Made by a program: the position numbers and the translations under genes. From positions 2,852,001-2,916,000 of the forward strand of contig NZ_JAMBMT010000001.1 in the NCBI RefSeq assembly GCF_040371085.1: a DNA stretch of 64,000 bases, written 5' to 3'. The notes beneath the pieces were generated by a model. It ran no database searches and was not told where the DNA came from. It was given only the letters and a program-made list of their open reading frames with translations. Position 1 is the stretch's first letter. Each line of letters begins with the position of its first letter. Positions 40,856-49,997 of the stretch are shown here, piece by piece. This DNA is from Psychrobacter sp. AH5. Lineage in GTDB: Bacteria > Pseudomonadota > Gammaproteobacteria > Pseudomonadales > Moraxellaceae.

Positions 40856-42247
40856 ATGAGCTCTAACGCCGCAGTCAGTACCAGTACGCTTAGCACTAAG
40901 TCCTCTAAGGTTTGTATCATTATTGGTCACAGTATAGAAGCCATCACTAGTAGCGTTGTGCTAGCAAGCTTAGATCATACGGTGCATCTATACGCCGATT
41001 TAGCGGTATTAGAACAGCAGGTTGAGCAATATGGCTTTGAGCATCACCTGCAGGCTTTATGGCAGATGTATTGTCAGCAGCAGCAAATAGTATGCTCAGC
41101 ATTACCAGATAGTGCCGATAAGCTAATTAATCATTACGAGAGTACAGCTGAATCAAGCCTTTCTCAAACTCAAGATAAAAATCTTAATAAAAATAAGCGT
41201 GTCGATATCAGTTGTTATTGGCTATTTTTGGATAGTATTAACACAGTTTGGGCGGATGATAATTGGATTGTGGCTTTTAATCACAGTCATCAACAAACGA
41301 TTCCAATAGTCATGAGCGGGATTGAAAAGCTAGGACGCGTGACAAAATTAGCAGAGGGTTTACAACGCGCTTGGGTTTATTACGTGCCGTTTGTGTTTTT
41401 GCAAGACGGTGAAGCTTATAGCTCAATGCTAAAGCCATCATTGTGGTTATTGGGCGAAAAAACCCCTGATAGCAATCATCATTTAGCGGTACTACAACCA
41501 TTAATACAACAGGCTCGTGCTTATCATCATGCCGATATTGCTACTATCGAGTTTGCGCGTAGTAGTATTATGGCGATGCTGGCCACGCGTGTTAGCTTTA
41601 TGAATGAGCTATCTAGACTTGCTGATAGTCAGCAGGTAGATATCGGTGAAGTCAGCCGTATTATGGGACTTGATGCCAGAGTAGGGAGTAGTTATTTGCA
41701 GGCGGGTTGGGGGTTTGGCGGTAATACCCTACCGACCGAGCTGAATAAATTACAGCAATCTGGGCAAGGAAATAGTGTCAATATGCCTTTACTACAGTCG
41801 GTATTGCACATCAATAACGATCAAAAAGAGCTGATCTTCCGTAAATTTTGGCAGCACTTTGATGGCTTTATCGATAATAAAACGGTAACCATTTGGGGCG
41901 GGAGTTATAAATCAGGCTCTGGACGCACCACAGGTTCTGCTATTCATCCGCTGTTAGCGTTATTGTGGTCTTATAATATTAAAACACTGGTTTATAGCGA
42001 TAAAGCCAAAAACTCACTAGCCAAGCATTATAGTGAGCAGCCGTTATTACAACTGCTCGATAGTCCTTATGAGCAGCTTGATGATGCGCAAGCACTATTT
42101 ATCATTAGTTTATCACCGCAGCATCAGTTGGATATAGCACAGCTCAACCAGCAAGCTATGCCTATCTTTGATGCGCAAAATGCGTTATCCCGTGCTCAAA
42201 TTAAGGCGTTAGTCGGAAGTTATGTAGGGATTGGCCGCGCTAAATAG
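40856..42247 (+). CDS. UDP-glucose 6-dehydrogenase-like protein lacking catalytic residues
   Basis: 463 residues, about the length of UDP-glucose dehydrogenases, with the same order of parts. A Rossmann-like start (KVCIIIGHSIEAITSSVVLA) has lost the GxGxxG pattern. The central helix AMLATRVSFMNELSRLADS and GLDARVGSSYLQAGWGFGG align well with the family. Yet the nucleophile cysteine of GGSCxPKD is Thr291 here (GGNTLPTE) and the nearby Asp is Glu295. The catalytic Lys and Asn of the helix correspond to Arg235 and Met239. It is therefore probably not an active dehydrogenase. It lies 36 bp after pgi with a good AAGGTAG site and an undamaged frame, so it is maintained. Function unknown. Confidence 0.75.
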   Translation: MSSNAAVSTSTLSTKSSKVCIIIGHSIEAITSSVVLASLDHTVHLYADLAVLEQQVEQYGFEHHLQALWQMYCQQQQIVCSALPDSADKLINHYESTAESSLSQTQDKNLNKNKRVDISCYWLFLDSINTVWADDNWIVAFNHSHQQTIPIVMSGIEKLGRVTKLAEGLQRAWVYYVPFVFLQDGEAYSSMLKPSLWLLGEKTPDSNHHLAVLQPLIQQARAYHHADIATIEFARSSIMAMLATRVSFMNELSRLADSQQVDIGEVSRIMGLDARVGSSYLQAGWGFGGNTLPTELNKLQQSGQGNSVNMPLLQSVLHINNDQKELIFRKFWQHFDGFIDNKTVTIWGGSYKSGSGRTTGSAIHPLLALLWSYNIKTLVYSDKAKNSLAKHYSEQPLLQLLDSPYEQLDDAQALFIISLSPQHQLDIAQLNQQAMPIFDAQNALSRAQIKALVGSYVGIGRAK

Positions 42248-42280
42248 TCGTTAGAGTGACAATCGTAATACCTTCTAAGC

Positions 42281-43762
42281 TTAAGCAGGAACCGCGCCTT
42301 GAGTCGCAAGCCAGTCTTTAATTTCTACGGTTTTACTCTGTAATAACTGTTTATCTCCGCGACTCTCAATATTGAGTCGAATTAGGGGTTCAGTATTAGA
42401 AGCGCGCAGATTAAATCGCCACTCGCCAAAATCGAGACTGAGACCATCAAGCATAGATTTGCTTGGTTGTTCGTCAGCGAATTTACTTTCTATATCATTA
42501 ATGATAGTCGGCGCATCACTGCTAGTTAAACGAAAATTGAGCTCACCTGAGCTCGGATAAGCGCTAATATAACCATTAACTAGCTCTGATAAGCGGTTGC
42601 CAGTAATGGATACTAATTCAATGGTCAAAAGCCACGGAATCATGCCGCTATCGCAATAAAAGAAATCGCGGAAATAATGATGCGCTGACATCTCGCCACC
42701 ATAAACTGCGCCTGATTCGCGCATCACTTGCTTGATAAAAGAGTGTCCTGACTTACTAATAACCGCTTTGCCACCATGCTCATTGATGACCGCTTCGGTG
42801 TTATAGATGACGCGAGGATCGTAGACAATGGACTCGCTTGGATACTTATTAAGAAAAGCTTGCGCGAGCATACCGACAATATAACTGCCATCAACAAACT
42901 CGCCCGTTTCATCAAATAAAAAACAGCGATCAAAATCACCATCAAAGGCAATACCTAAATCAGCCTTATTATCTAGCACCGCTTGCTGCGTTGACGCCCG
43001 GTTTGCTAAAATCATTGGATTAGGAATACCGTTAGGAAAGCTACCATCAGGGTCATGATGCAGACGAATGACTTCAATGGGCGCGTTAGCTTGTACTAGT
43101 TTATCGATTAGTAAATCAACCACGGGACCGGCGCTACCATTACCTGAATTAATGACAATAGTTAAAGGTTTGAGTTTTCTTATATCAATAAAATCGATAA
43201 TATGGTTGATATAAGCGCTCTTATCAGCTAATAATCGTAGCTCGCCTTTTTGCTCAGCATTAGTGAAGTCTCCTGACTCAGCTAATGCTCGAATCTCAGC
43301 CAAACCGTCATCCGCGCTTATCGGCTTTGAGTGCTCTTTGACCAGCTTTAAGCCGTTATAGTTGATTGGGTTATGACTAGCAGTAACCTCGATACCGCCT
43401 AATACTTGATAGTAGCTAGTGGCAAAATATACCTCTTCGGTGCCAGTCATGCCCAAATCAATAACATCAACGCCAGCATCTAAAATACCTGCCATCGCCG
43501 CTTGTTTGAGCTGCTCGCTTGAATGACGAATGTCGCAACCAATGGCAATAGCCGATTTTAATTTTTTCAAATCGCTAGAGTCAGCGGCGGCGTGATATCT
43601 TTTATAAAGAATCTCAGCAAAGGCGCGACCGATACGATAGGCAATGGCTTCATCCAAATTTACCCCAAGCTCACCGCGAATATCGTAGGCTTTAAAGGAG
43701 TTTATAGTGATAGGGCTGAACGAATCGGCAGGCTGATAGCTGGTATTATTCACAATAGACAT
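42281..43762 (-). CDS. Phosphomannomutase/phosphoglucomutase (AlgC family)
   Basis: 493 residues from the ATG at 43762, which has AGGAA upstream; the frame extends to a TTG at 43819. The four phosphohexomutase motifs are present: phosphoserine loop TASHNPINYNGLK, magnesium site DGDFDRC, sugar loop GGEMSAHHYFRD and phosphate-binding RASNTEPLIRLN. It interconverts mannose or glucose 6- and 1-phosphates, feeding GalU with glucose 1-phosphate and GDP-mannose synthesis. It converges with the dehydrogenase-like gene (33 bp apart) with no visible terminator, and diverges from mazG. Confidence 0.93.
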   Translation of the reverse strand: MSIVNNTSYQPADSFSPITINSFKAYDIRGELGVNLDEAIAYRIGRAFAEILYKRYHAAADSSDLKKLKSAIAIGCDIRHSSEQLKQAAMAGILDAGVDVIDLGMTGTEEVYFATSYYQVLGGIEVTASHNPINYNGLKLVKEHSKPISADDGLAEIRALAESGDFTNAEQKGELRLLADKSAYINHIIDFIDIRKLKPLTIVINSGNGSAGPVVDLLIDKLVQANAPIEVIRLHHDPDGSFPNGIPNPMILANRASTQQAVLDNKADLGIAFDGDFDRCFLFDETGEFVDGSYIVGMLAQAFLNKYPSESIVYDPRVIYNTEAVINEHGGKAVISKSGHSFIKQVMRESGAVYGGEMSAHHYFRDFFYCDSGMIPWLLTIELVSITGNRLSELVNGYISAYPSSGELNFRLTSSDAPTIINDIESKFADEQPSKSMLDGLSLDFGEWRFNLRASNTEPLIRLNIESRGDKQLLQSKTVEIKDWLATQGAVPA

Positions 43763-43889
43763 AAAATGGATATTCCTAAGCTTAAAGGTAGAGAGCATTA
43801 TTATTAAATAACTATTCAATGATACACTAACTCATAAACGGCTATCAGCTATTAGCGCTAAATGAGCAAAAATAAGAGTAACTATTTTT

Positions 43890-44774
43890 ATGACTACCGA
43901 CGATAATAACTTACAAGATCGAACCCAAGTTTTGCCACCTGTGCCGGTATCAGGTACACCTAAAGCCACTGGCGAATTAAGCGATTTATTAGCACTAATG
44001 GCGCGCCTGCGGGCGGACTGTCCTTGGGATCAAAAGCAGAGCAATCATAGCTTGATTCCTTATGCTATCGAAGAAGCTTATGAGTTAGCGGAAGCGGTAC
44101 AGACGGATGATGAGGAGGATATCAAAGGCGAGCTTGGCGATGTATTATTGCAAGTGATCTTTCATTGTCAGCTCTATGCTGAGCAAGGGCGTTTTGATCT
44201 AAGCGATGTGATAACTACGTTGCAACAAAAGCTGATTCGTCGCCATCCGCACGTATTTGAAACTGAACATCTCAAAGATGAGGCGGCGGTAAAAGCGCGC
44301 TGGGATGAGATAAAGGCTGAGGAGCGTCAAGCCGATGAGGCTCGCGGCAAACCGCGTCGTCGTTTGGATGCATGTAGGGCTGGTAGCGCCTTAATGCAAG
44401 CGCAGTCGGTACAAAAGCAAGCCTCAAAATTAGGTTTTGATTGGCAAGGCGTAACAGGCGCTTTTGAGAAGTTAGAAGAGGAGATTGAGGAGTTAAAAAC
44501 TGAGATTGTCGATAAATCAAAAGCTGAGATAAAGGCTAATATCAGCGATATTGAAAAAGAGCTTGGCGATTGCTTATTTGCTGTAGTTAATGTCGCGCGT
44601 AAGCTCAATCTTGATGCCGAAACAGCAGCGCTAACTTGTGTACACAAATTCAAATCGCGTTTTGCTTATATTGAAGATCAACTGCAAGCTATTGGCAAGC
44701 CATTAGAAGATAGTGATATTGCCCAGATGGACGTATTGTGGGAGGCCGCCAAACTGCATGAGCGCTCTTTATAA
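43890..44774 (+). CDS. mazG: Nucleoside triphosphate pyrophosphohydrolase MazG
   Basis: 294 residues with two MazG repeats. The first has LRADCPWDQKQSNHSLIPYAIEEAYELAEAV and GELGDVLLQVIFHCQ; the second has EEEIEELKTEI and DIEKELGDCLFAVVNVARKL, both with the ExxE...ExxD metal ligands. It hydrolyses NTPs to NMPs, a housecleaning and stringent-response role. No mazEF toxin pair is adjacent. The gene overlaps the start of the next one by 17 bp. Confidence 0.94.
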   Translation: MTTDDNNLQDRTQVLPPVPVSGTPKATGELSDLLALMARLRADCPWDQKQSNHSLIPYAIEEAYELAEAVQTDDEEDIKGELGDVLLQVIFHCQLYAEQGRFDLSDVITTLQQKLIRRHPHVFETEHLKDEAAVKARWDEIKAEERQADEARGKPRRRLDACRAGSALMQAQSVQKQASKLGFDWQGVTGAFEKLEEEIEELKTEIVDKSKAEIKANISDIEKELGDCLFAVVNVARKLNLDAETAALTCVHKFKSRFAYIEDQLQAIGKPLEDSDIAQMDVLWEAAKLHERSL

Positions 44775-45168
44775 CTTTATTAATCATTATCATTGGTCGC
44801 TTGCTAATGGGTCACTTGCTAAGAAACACTTAGGGCTTTTATCATGCCTAATTGTTTTTATATCCGTTATAGCGTCCAGCGCGCAAGCCGCGCCTTGTTT
44901 TGATAATCCAAAAAGTGCTTATAAATACCTATTAGCACAAGAAAAATCCGAGACCCAAGCGCGCGTGCAGGCCACGGTAAATATCAATCGCGCCACTGAG
45001 GGCGAGCTGGTATCACTAAATGGCATTGGCAGTAGTAAAGCGCAAGAGATTATTCTTTATCGTGAGATGTTTGGCGACTTTAAAGAGGTTGATGAGTTAG
45101 CCAAAGTAAAGGGTATCGGCGCAAAAACTATTGAGAAAAATAGAGCAAGAATGCGAGTAGGGAATTGA
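44758..45168 (+). CDS. ComEA-like helix-hairpin-helix exported protein
   Basis: 136 residues from the ATG at 44758, which overlaps the end of mazG and has GGGAGG upstream. A signal peptide (LGLLSCLIVFISVIASSAQA) precedes a short linker and a ComEA-type helix-hairpin-helix domain (VNINRATEGELVSLNGIGSSKAQEII, then LAKVKGIGAKTIEKNR). ComEA proteins bind incoming DNA in the periplasm during natural transformation. The Psychrobacter-Acinetobacter group includes naturally competent species, but no other com gene is in view. Confidence 0.82.
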   Translation: MSALYNFINHYHWSLANGSLAKKHLGLLSCLIVFISVIASSAQAAPCFDNPKSAYKYLLAQEKSETQARVQATVNINRATEGELVSLNGIGSSKAQEIILYREMFGDFKEVDELAKVKGIGAKTIEKNRARMRVGN

Positions 45169-45359
45169 GTTTTTACTTCAACCTAAAATAGCTTGTTTAT
45201 TACATTTATTATCGGTTATAGGTTTTTTAACAAATAGCAGGTAAGTAGATGTCATAATACAGCAATCAGGCTCAAAATTTGTTAAACTAGCCGATACATC
45301 CGCCTGAAAAACGCTGTGTTTATCAGGGGTGGTTAAGAATACCGGCGAGGAGTAGATGC

Positions 45360-47537
45360 ATGGCCGAGCGTGCCGCCAAGCAGTTAGAGTTAAATAAATC
45401 CGAATTACCCAATTCCATTACTGAAGTTATTGCCACCTTATCCCGAGCTGGGTTTGATGCCTATATCGTTGGTGGCGGGGTGCGTGATACTTTATTGGGT
45501 TTGCAGCCCAAAGACTTCGATGCGGTCACTGATGCCAAGCCGCATGAGATTAAGGATGTATTTGGTAAGCGCTGCCGTATTATCGGTCGCCGTTTTCAAT
45601 TGGCGCATGTCTACTCTGGTCGTGAACTTATCGAAGTCGCTACTTTTCGTGGCCCGCCTAACAATAATGCCAGTACTAATCAGGACGGGATGATCCTGCG
45701 CGACAACGTTTGGGGCGATATCAAACAAGACTTTGCGCGTCGTGATTTTTCTATCAATGCCCTTTATTATCAGCCGCTTAAAGGAATAGTGCATGACTTT
45801 TGTGGCGCTTTGGAGGACATCCGCAATAAGACCATTCGTCTGTTAGGCAATGCGCCTGTGCGTATCGAAGAAGATCCGGTACGTCTGCTGCGAGCCCTGC
45901 GCTTTAAAGCTAAGCTTGGCTTTGAGTTTGATGCAGAGCTCTCAGAACAGTTTCATGATGATAATTGGGCGCTACTGGATCAAATATCACCGCATCGCTT
46001 GTATGATGAGACGCAAAAGATGTTCACTGGCGGTTATTTAGTACCGCTATTGCCCTTACTTTTTGAGTCTGGCGCTATCGATAGTCTAATGATTTATCCC
46101 CCTTCTGAGCCTAGTCCTTTAGTGCAGCAAGTGGCTATCAATACCGATAAGCGTATCGCGGCGGGCAAGAGTATTAATCCTGCCTTTTTCTACGCGGCAC
46201 TCTTGTGGGAGAACTATCTGCATCAGCTAGAAAAGGCCAAAAATCGTAATATGCCTTTTGCTGAGGCGCAGTTACATGCCGCGAGCAAAGTGATTGATCG
46301 CCAACGTATCAAGACCGCTATTCCTAAGTTTGCCGAGCAGTTTATTCGGGATATTTGGATTTTGCAGCCCAAATTATCCGCGCCGCGTAATAAGCAGATT
46401 GAGCAATTGGCTGAGCATCCGCGTTTTCGTGCAGGCTTTGACTTTTTATTACTGCGCGAGCAATGCGGTGATAGTGATCATCCATTATCGGAATCAACCA
46501 ATGGTATGGGCGAATGGTGGCAGACCTATCAGACTTTATCTGAGAGTCAGCAGCAGCAAGCGATAGCGGATTTTGATGAAAATATCCGCCGCGGCGCTTA
46601 TAAGCAAGGTCAGCGCGGTCGTGGTCGTAATCGTCAAAAAAACCAGACTAATAATACTCAGCCAAAAGACCAGAAACAAACTAGTCAACCTGACCAAGTT
46701 AAAGTCAGTCAAAGTAGTACTAATCAAGCGGTTAATGACGCGACTAATATCCCTTCACGTCGCCGCCGTCGTAACTCTGATAAGGCCGCTAGCTCGTCTA
46801 GTCATCAACAAACGACTAGCACTGAGCAATCGCTACAGGATAGTCAGGAGCTTGAGCAATTACAGCAGTTATCTTTAGCGGCTATTAAGCACTCGCATAA
46901 AAAACCAGCCGCGCCAAAGCCCTTATTTGTTATTGAGCATGAAAAAGTAGTGCAACCGCTCAAAAGACAGCTAGATGGCGATACTGGTCAAGCCACTATT
47001 GATAAAACTACTACTAATAAAACCACTGCTGATAAAGTGACTGTTAATAAAGTGACTGCTGATAAAGTGACTAAGTCAAATGGTCGTAAGGTTTCGGCTA
47101 ATAACAAAGCAGCTATTGATAATCAAGCAGCAACTAAACCAGAAAACAAAGACAGTGCTGATACTAACGTGCAACAGCCAACAAAACAGTCAAAGAGGAC
47201 TAAGACAGAAGTTACTACTTCAGTAGCGCAGACACCCAAAATGGTGACGCTCAATAACGAGCCGATTCCTAGTAAACGTCGTCGTAAACTGCCAAGTAGC
47301 TCTACTTCAGCTATTTTAGTAACAGCGCCATTAATCGAAGATAAGCCAGTTAGTCAGGCTAAGTCTGAGACGTATGAGAAAAAAGCACTAAAATCTGTAG
47401 CACCACAAGCTAATAGCGCTGCTAAGATGACAGCCACTAAGTCGCCAAAGCTAGCGAATGCTATGGCTAATAAAGGCGCGATACCTGCCAAACGTCGTCG
47501 CCGTCAGCCTAGCACGGACAATGCTCAAGGTGAATAG
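45360..47537 (+). CDS. pcnB: Poly(A) polymerase I with long basic, repetitive C-terminal tail
   Basis: 725 residues against about 450-500 in most relatives. The nucleotidyltransferase head is intact: YIVGGGVRDTLLG, DFDAVTDA with the catalytic Asp pair, RRDFSINALYY and EDPVRLLRALRFKAKLGF. It adds 3' poly(A) tails that promote RNA decay. The family core ends near residue 410; the remaining 300 residues are low complexity, Lys/Thr/Asn/Gln-rich. They contain five tandem 15-nt units (46995-47069) encoding T-x-[DN]-K-[TV], and three copies of an I-P-[SA]-[KR]-RRR motif, the last near the C terminus. GAGGAG lies upstream of the start. Confidence 0.92.
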   Translation: MAERAAKQLELNKSELPNSITEVIATLSRAGFDAYIVGGGVRDTLLGLQPKDFDAVTDAKPHEIKDVFGKRCRIIGRRFQLAHVYSGRELIEVATFRGPPNNNASTNQDGMILRDNVWGDIKQDFARRDFSINALYYQPLKGIVHDFCGALEDIRNKTIRLLGNAPVRIEEDPVRLLRALRFKAKLGFEFDAELSEQFHDDNWALLDQISPHRLYDETQKMFTGGYLVPLLPLLFESGAIDSLMIYPPSEPSPLVQQVAINTDKRIAAGKSINPAFFYAALLWENYLHQLEKAKNRNMPFAEAQLHAASKVIDRQRIKTAIPKFAEQFIRDIWILQPKLSAPRNKQIEQLAEHPRFRAGFDFLLLREQCGDSDHPLSESTNGMGEWWQTYQTLSESQQQQAIADFDENIRRGAYKQGQRGRGRNRQKNQTNNTQPKDQKQTSQPDQVKVSQSSTNQAVNDATNIPSRRRRRNSDKAASSSSHQQTTSTEQSLQDSQELEQLQQLSLAAIKHSHKKPAAPKPLFVIEHEKVVQPLKRQLDGDTGQATIDKTTTNKTTADKVTVNKVTADKVTKSNGRKVSANNKAAIDNQAATKPENKDSADTNVQQPTKQSKRTKTEVTTSVAQTPKMVTLNNEPIPSKRRRKLPSSSTSAILVTAPLIEDKPVSQAKSETYEKKALKSVAPQANSAAKMTATKSPKLANAMANKGAIPAKRRRRQPSTDNAQGE
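46995..47069 (+). repeat. Five tandem 15-bp repeats inside pcnB
   Basis: The segment divides exactly into five 15-bp units ending in DKT, NKT, DKV, NKV, DKV. The third and fifth units are identical at the DNA level (ACTGCTGATAAAGTG). Copy-number change would keep the frame. Confidence 0.85.
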
Positions 47538-47576
47538 TAGTCGTTTAACACTAGCGCTGATTGAGTTAGGTGCCGT

Positions 47577-48080
47577 ATGAATATTGAGGTTTGGGTCACT
47601 TGTTATCTGGGTTTAGGTAGTAACTTAGCCAATGAGCTTGGCTCGCCTATGGAGCATTTGCAGCAAGCTATTACTAGTTTGACTCAGCATGAAGCTATTC
47701 GCCAAGTACAAGTATCGTCATACTACGCTTCTGCGCCAATGGGGCCGCAAGATCAGCCAGATTTTGTTAATGCGGTGGTGGCTATCGAAACGATTTTGTC
47801 GCCTTTACAGTTACTAGCTGTTTGCCAGCAGTTAGAGACGCAGGCGCAGCGCGCGCGGTTACGCCGATGGGGTGAGCGCAGTCTCGATGTCGATATTTTA
47901 TTATATGGTCAGTTACAGATTAACGAGCCTACCTTGACGGTGCCGCATGTCGGCTTGACCCAGCGTAATTTTGTCTTAGTGCCACTAAGAGAGCTGGCAC
48001 CTAATATTGTAATTAATACGCAGCCGATTAGCGCTTATCGACAAAGCGAAGATTGGACTGGTCTTAGAGTGTTAAAATAA
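47577..48080 (+). CDS. folK: 2-amino-4-hydroxy-6-hydroxymethyldihydropteridine pyrophosphokinase
   Basis: 167 residues. LGLGSNLANELGSPMEHLQQAI, YYASAPMGPQDQPDFVNAVV, RRWGERSLDVDILLYG and VPHVGLTQRNFVLVPLRELAP cover the HPPK signatures, including the two magnesium-binding Asp of LDVDIL. It activates the pterin for folate synthesis. It lies 39 bp after pcnB and 69 bp before panB, the common pcnB-folK-panB-panC arrangement of gammaproteobacteria. Confidence 0.96.
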   Translation: MNIEVWVTCYLGLGSNLANELGSPMEHLQQAITSLTQHEAIRQVQVSSYYASAPMGPQDQPDFVNAVVAIETILSPLQLLAVCQQLETQAQRARLRRWGERSLDVDILLYGQLQINEPTLTVPHVGLTQRNFVLVPLRELAPNIVINTQPISAYRQSEDWTGLRVLK

Positions 48081-48149
48081 TCAAAACTTGTGCTCATTAT
48101 CTGCAATTACTCCTACAAAAATACCTTTTACTAAGTCATTGAGGGCTAT

Positions 48150-48950
48150 ATGACGACTTTATCTACGCTTAAAAAATTCAAAAAAGACGGCACCAAGTTC
48201 AGTTGTTTGACTTGTTATGATGCTATGTTTGCGCGAATGATGGAAAAAGCGCAGATAGATACTATATTGATTGGCGACAGCTTAGGCATGGTGGTACAAG
48301 GTCATGATTCGACTTTACCTGTCACGGTAAATGATATGGCATATCATACTGCCAATGTCGCGCGTAGTAATAAGCAGGCATTAATTCTCGCTGACTTGCC
48401 CTTTATGAGCTATGCCATACCTTCTGAAGCGATTGCTAATAGTCGTCAGCTCATGCAAGCTGGGGCGCATGTGATTAAGATAGAAGGCGGTAGTGAGCTT
48501 TGTGAGCTAGTGACTATGTTAGCGCAAGCCGGTACACCAACTTGCGTACATCTAGGTCTAACGCCGCAATCGGTCAACGTCTTTGGCGGTTATAAAATCC
48601 AAGGCCGTAGCGATGAAGCGGCGGATAAATTATTGGCTGATGCCACCGCGGTCGTCGAGGCGGGCGCAGCATTATTAGTATTAGAATGTGTCCCAGCTGA
48701 GCTTGCCAAAGCAGTGACAGAAGCGGTTGAAGTACCCGTCATTGGCATTGGTGCAGGGGCCGATACGGACGGTCAAGTATTAGTGATGCATGACATGTTA
48801 GGTATGGTTCATGGCCGCCCCCCGCGGTTTGTACATGACTTCTTAACTGATGAGCGCAATAAGGAGCACAGTATCGAAGGCGCATTTGCCCTTTATCAGC
48901 AGTCAGTACGTGAGGGCAGCTTTCCTCAGGCGCAGCATCAATTTGATTAG
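48150..48950 (+). CDS. panB: 3-methyl-2-oxobutanoate hydroxymethyltransferase
   Basis: 266 residues. LTCYDAMFARMMEKAQIDTILIGDSLGMVVQGH, HVIKIEGG, HLGLTPQSVNVFGGYKIQGR and VIGIGAGADTDGQVLVMHDMLG are characteristic. It makes ketopantoate from 2-oxoisovalerate and methylene-tetrahydrofolate, linking to the folate enzyme encoded just upstream. GAGG precedes the ATG. Confidence 0.96.
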   Translation: MTTLSTLKKFKKDGTKFSCLTCYDAMFARMMEKAQIDTILIGDSLGMVVQGHDSTLPVTVNDMAYHTANVARSNKQALILADLPFMSYAIPSEAIANSRQLMQAGAHVIKIEGGSELCELVTMLAQAGTPTCVHLGLTPQSVNVFGGYKIQGRSDEAADKLLADATAVVEAGAALLVLECVPAELAKAVTEAVEVPVIGIGAGADTDGQVLVMHDMLGMVHGRPPRFVHDFLTDERNKEHSIEGAFALYQQSVREGSFPQAQHQFD

Positions 48951-49003
48951 CGTCATGATTTGGCTACTCCATACTATTTAATATAAAGATAAAAGAGATT
49001 TCG

Positions 49004-49891
49004 ATGCCTAGTATTCATCATCGTATTGCTACTTTACAAGACGACTTAAATCCACTGCGTAGTCAGCAACGTCTTGCCTTAGTGCCGACTATGGGTAATC
49101 TGCATGCTGGCCACTTAGAGTTAGTCAAAATCGCTAAACAGCATGCCGATATCGTTGTGGTTAGCATCTTTGTCAATCCAACTCAGTTCGGCATTGGCGA
49201 GGATTTTGAGAGCTACCCGCGCACCCTTGATGCCGATGTTGCCAAATTAGCGGGCGTTGGTGCCGATTATGTGTTTGCACCTAGTGTTGATGAGATGTAT
49301 CCCATATTGCCGCCACCGACTAAAGTCATTGCCGGCGCGATAGCCATGCAATTATGCGGTCAATCGCGTCCAACGCATTTTGATGGGGTTGGAATTGTGG
49401 TGTCCAAACTATTTAATATTGTGCAGCCTAATATCGCTATATTTGGACAAAAAGACTATCAGCAATTGGCTATTATCAAACAATTAGTCAGAGATCTAAG
49501 CTATCCGGTGGAGATTATCGGCGCGCCTATTGTCCGTGCTAGTGATGGTTTGGCTTTATCATCGCGTAATCAGTATCTAACGGATAATGAACGACAAATA
49601 GCGCCTGTATTACATCAAGTATTGCAGGATTTGGCAGAGCAATTAGCGCAAAAACTAAAAGAGCATAATCTAACTAAATTAGCATTGGACTCACTACTAG
49701 AGCACTCTTATCAACGTATTACTGATGCTGGTTTTGAGATAGATTATTTAGCAGTAAAGACCACTGATCTACAGCCTATAGACTACACAGCGCAGACTAC
49801 TAAAGGCGTGTCAAAAGAGTTAATTATTTTAGTAGCAGCAAAACTAGGCAAAGCAAGATTATTAGATAATCAATTAGTAATAGTCAAATAA
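49004..49891 (+). CDS. panC: Pantothenate synthetase
   Basis: 295 residues. LVPTMGNLHAGHLELVK carries the HxGH-type nucleotide motif and VSIFVNPTQFG, GQKDYQQLAIIKQLV and SSRNQYL complete the ATP/pantoate site. It joins pantoate with beta-alanine. It is 53 bp after panB, almost certainly co-transcribed. Confidence 0.96.
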   Translation: MPSIHHRIATLQDDLNPLRSQQRLALVPTMGNLHAGHLELVKIAKQHADIVVVSIFVNPTQFGIGEDFESYPRTLDADVAKLAGVGADYVFAPSVDEMYPILPPPTKVIAGAIAMQLCGQSRPTHFDGVGIVVSKLFNIVQPNIAIFGQKDYQQLAIIKQLVRDLSYPVEIIGAPIVRASDGLALSSRNQYLTDNERQIAPVLHQVLQDLAEQLAQKLKEHNLTKLALDSLLEHSYQRITDAGFEIDYLAVKTTDLQPIDYTAQTTKGVSKELIILVAAKLGKARLLDNQLVIVK

Positions 49892-49997
49892 CAGCATAGG
49901 TTTTAAACAAATAGCGTAGTATATAAAGAGTTAGAGTTTGGCGATTTAGAGCAGCGTAAGCGGTTTAATCAATAAGGTAATAGATTAGGGTAGTATC

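Noticed and set aside
43890..44774. MazG considered as part of a toxin-antitoxin or defence cluster
   Set aside because: No mazE/mazF or other defence gene is adjacent, and the two-repeat housekeeping form is typical of core MazG.
46573..46878. 101-codon frame in the second frame of pcnB tail
   Set aside because: Low-complexity Val/Lys/Leu translation produced by the repetitive tail in a shifted frame.
46995..47069. Tandem repeats considered as a CRISPR or intergenic satellite
   Set aside because: The units are 15 bp without spacers and lie in frame within pcnB.
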